Made by a program: the position numbers and the translations under genes
Shown: positions 63,393-64,000 of the stretch, piece after piece
Layout: each line of letters opens with the position of its first letter
Position numbering within the stretch: the first letter of the stretch is position 1
The notes under the pieces: model-generated
Told to the model about the DNA's origin: nothing
Seen by the model: the letters and a program-made list of their open reading frames with translations, nothing else
Databases searched by the model: none
Assembly (NCBI RefSeq): GCF_029525575.1
Contig: NZ_JAPDIA010000002.1
Location: 124,001-188,000 of the forward strand
Source of the DNA: Cohnella rhizosphaerae
GTDB lineage: Bacteria > Bacillota > Bacilli > Paenibacillales > Paenibacillaceae
Direction of reading: 5' to 3'
DNA length: 64,000 nt

Positions 63393-64000
63393 AGATCCGG
63401 TACGCATCATCAGTTCCAGGATGATCTCGCTTCGGACGAAGGCCAGGTGCTGAACGACCGGGGCATCGAAGGCAAGCAGTTCGTCGTCGAGAACGGCAAG
63501 CGCGTCGTGCCCAAGGAGGTCCGGGAACGCATCAACAACGACAACACCGCGTTCACCAAGGAGTCCGGCATCGGCTTCTTCTGGAACATCATGGTCCACT
63601 ACGGCGACGGCGGACGGCGTGAAGGATCCGACCGGCAACTATTATACGAAAAACAGCCCGGAGCTGAATACCGATGGCTACAGCGACGCAGAAAAGGAAA
63701 CGCTGGCGGCGTACAAGGCGACGACCTGGAAAGACCTGTTCCCGAAGGAAGACGCGTTTAACGTGAAAGCGTACGGAGCTGCGTGGAACATTCAAATTCC
63801 GGCGAAGGACGAGGTGTCCATTTTCGGCAACAAGATGAAGGACATCCCGTGGAAGCGGATTCCCGAGGCCATTCTCGCCAAGCCGGATGACTTCGACAAG
63901 ATCTGGGACGCCTATCAGAACGACCTGATCAAGCCGGGCGTCGAAAAGATGGAGAAGGGCTACGCCAAGTACGTGCAGGACCGCGTGAAGCTGTGGAGCG
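63393..64000 (+). pseudogene. C-terminal remnant of an extracellular solute-binding lipoprotein (LplA type), right end outside the window
   Basis: About 200 codons matching the last third of LplA/YtcQ-like ABC solute-binding proteins: D-D-L-A-S-D-E-G-Q-V-L-N-D-R-G-I-E-G-K, P-T-G-N-Y-Y-T-K-N, T-T-W-K-D-L-F-P, R-I-P-E-A-I-L-A-K-P-D-D-F-D-K-I-W, and M-E-K-G-Y-A-K-Y. No signal peptide, N-domain or start: the homology begins abruptly 45 bases after the response regulator stop. One extra G near 63608 breaks the frame. Either a true deletion relic or a wrong join in the assembly. The frame is open at the edge. Confidence 0.6.

Overview
The window is a GC-rich chromosomal segment of a spore-forming Firmicute in the Paenibacillaceae, most likely Cohnella or Paenibacillus. 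Evidence: GerE, YhcN/YlaJ, YtrH, YtrI, YtpI and YtoI homologues; strong GGAGG ribosome sites with frequent TTG/GTG starts; and a Bacillus-like gene order (ytoI, ytpI, ytrI, ytrH, dnaE, accD, accA, pyk, fxsA, citZ, icd, mdh, phoPR). Relative to the Bacillus order as I remember it, nrnA is missing between ytpI and ytrI, and pfkA between accA and pyk. No rRNA, tRNA or CRISPR array was seen.

Layout. 0-7.5 kb: RDD and DUF4288 proteins, a RibD/DHFR-like reductase, a divergent MFS exporter/TetR pair, a glycosyltransferase-GtrA fusion, a phosphodiester-glycosidase-domain protein and a spore lipoprotein. 7.5-14.4 kb: gerE, then a minus-strand block of three glycosyltransferase genes (one fused to a methyltransferase) around three tandem paralogues of an unrecognised 142-aa Ala/Val/Thr-rich protein, plus a divergent GT4 enzyme. 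This looks like a glycosylated surface or spore-coat locus. 14.4-16.7 kb: an IS110-family element followed by a strongly structured non-coding segment. 16.7-22.2 kb: ABC exporter, membrane protein, agr/SpoOB-type sensor kinase, YtoI. 22.2-32.7 kb: sporulation membrane proteins, DNA polymerase III alpha, a large 52-bp tandem-repeat array, acetyl-CoA carboxylase transferase subunits and pyruvate kinase. 32.7-42.7 kb: thioesterase, FxsA, polyphosphate kinase and exopolyphosphatase, and the TCA genes citZ, icd, mdh. 42.7-50 kb: two metallopeptidases, membrane proteins, YfbR, and a PhoR/PhoP two-component system. 50-57.7 kb: a molybdopterin oxidoreductase, then a redox block (Fur/PerR-like regulator, degenerate response regulator, thioredoxin reductase, peroxiredoxin, nitroreductase, FMN reductase). 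57.7-64 kb: DRE-TIM aldolase, small proteins, a CopC-CopD copper protein with a NarL-type two-component system, and a solute-binding-protein remnant.

Regulation visible in the DNA. Hexamers in exact 11-bp phase, the usual PhoP-box architecture, lie upstream of ppk (seven units), phoP (five) and, in a TTCAT form, the thioredoxin reductase (four). A perfect ATAA-N7-TTAT CcpC-type site lies upstream of citZ. An inverted repeat overlaps the promoter of the Fur-family gene.

Caution on quality. About 25 reading-frame breaks occur in 64 kb, nearly all explained by one extra base in a homopolymer. They hit genes that cannot all be dead (dnaE, accA, accD, pyk). I treat them as sequencing or assembly errors and give reconstructed full-length genes with the break positions.
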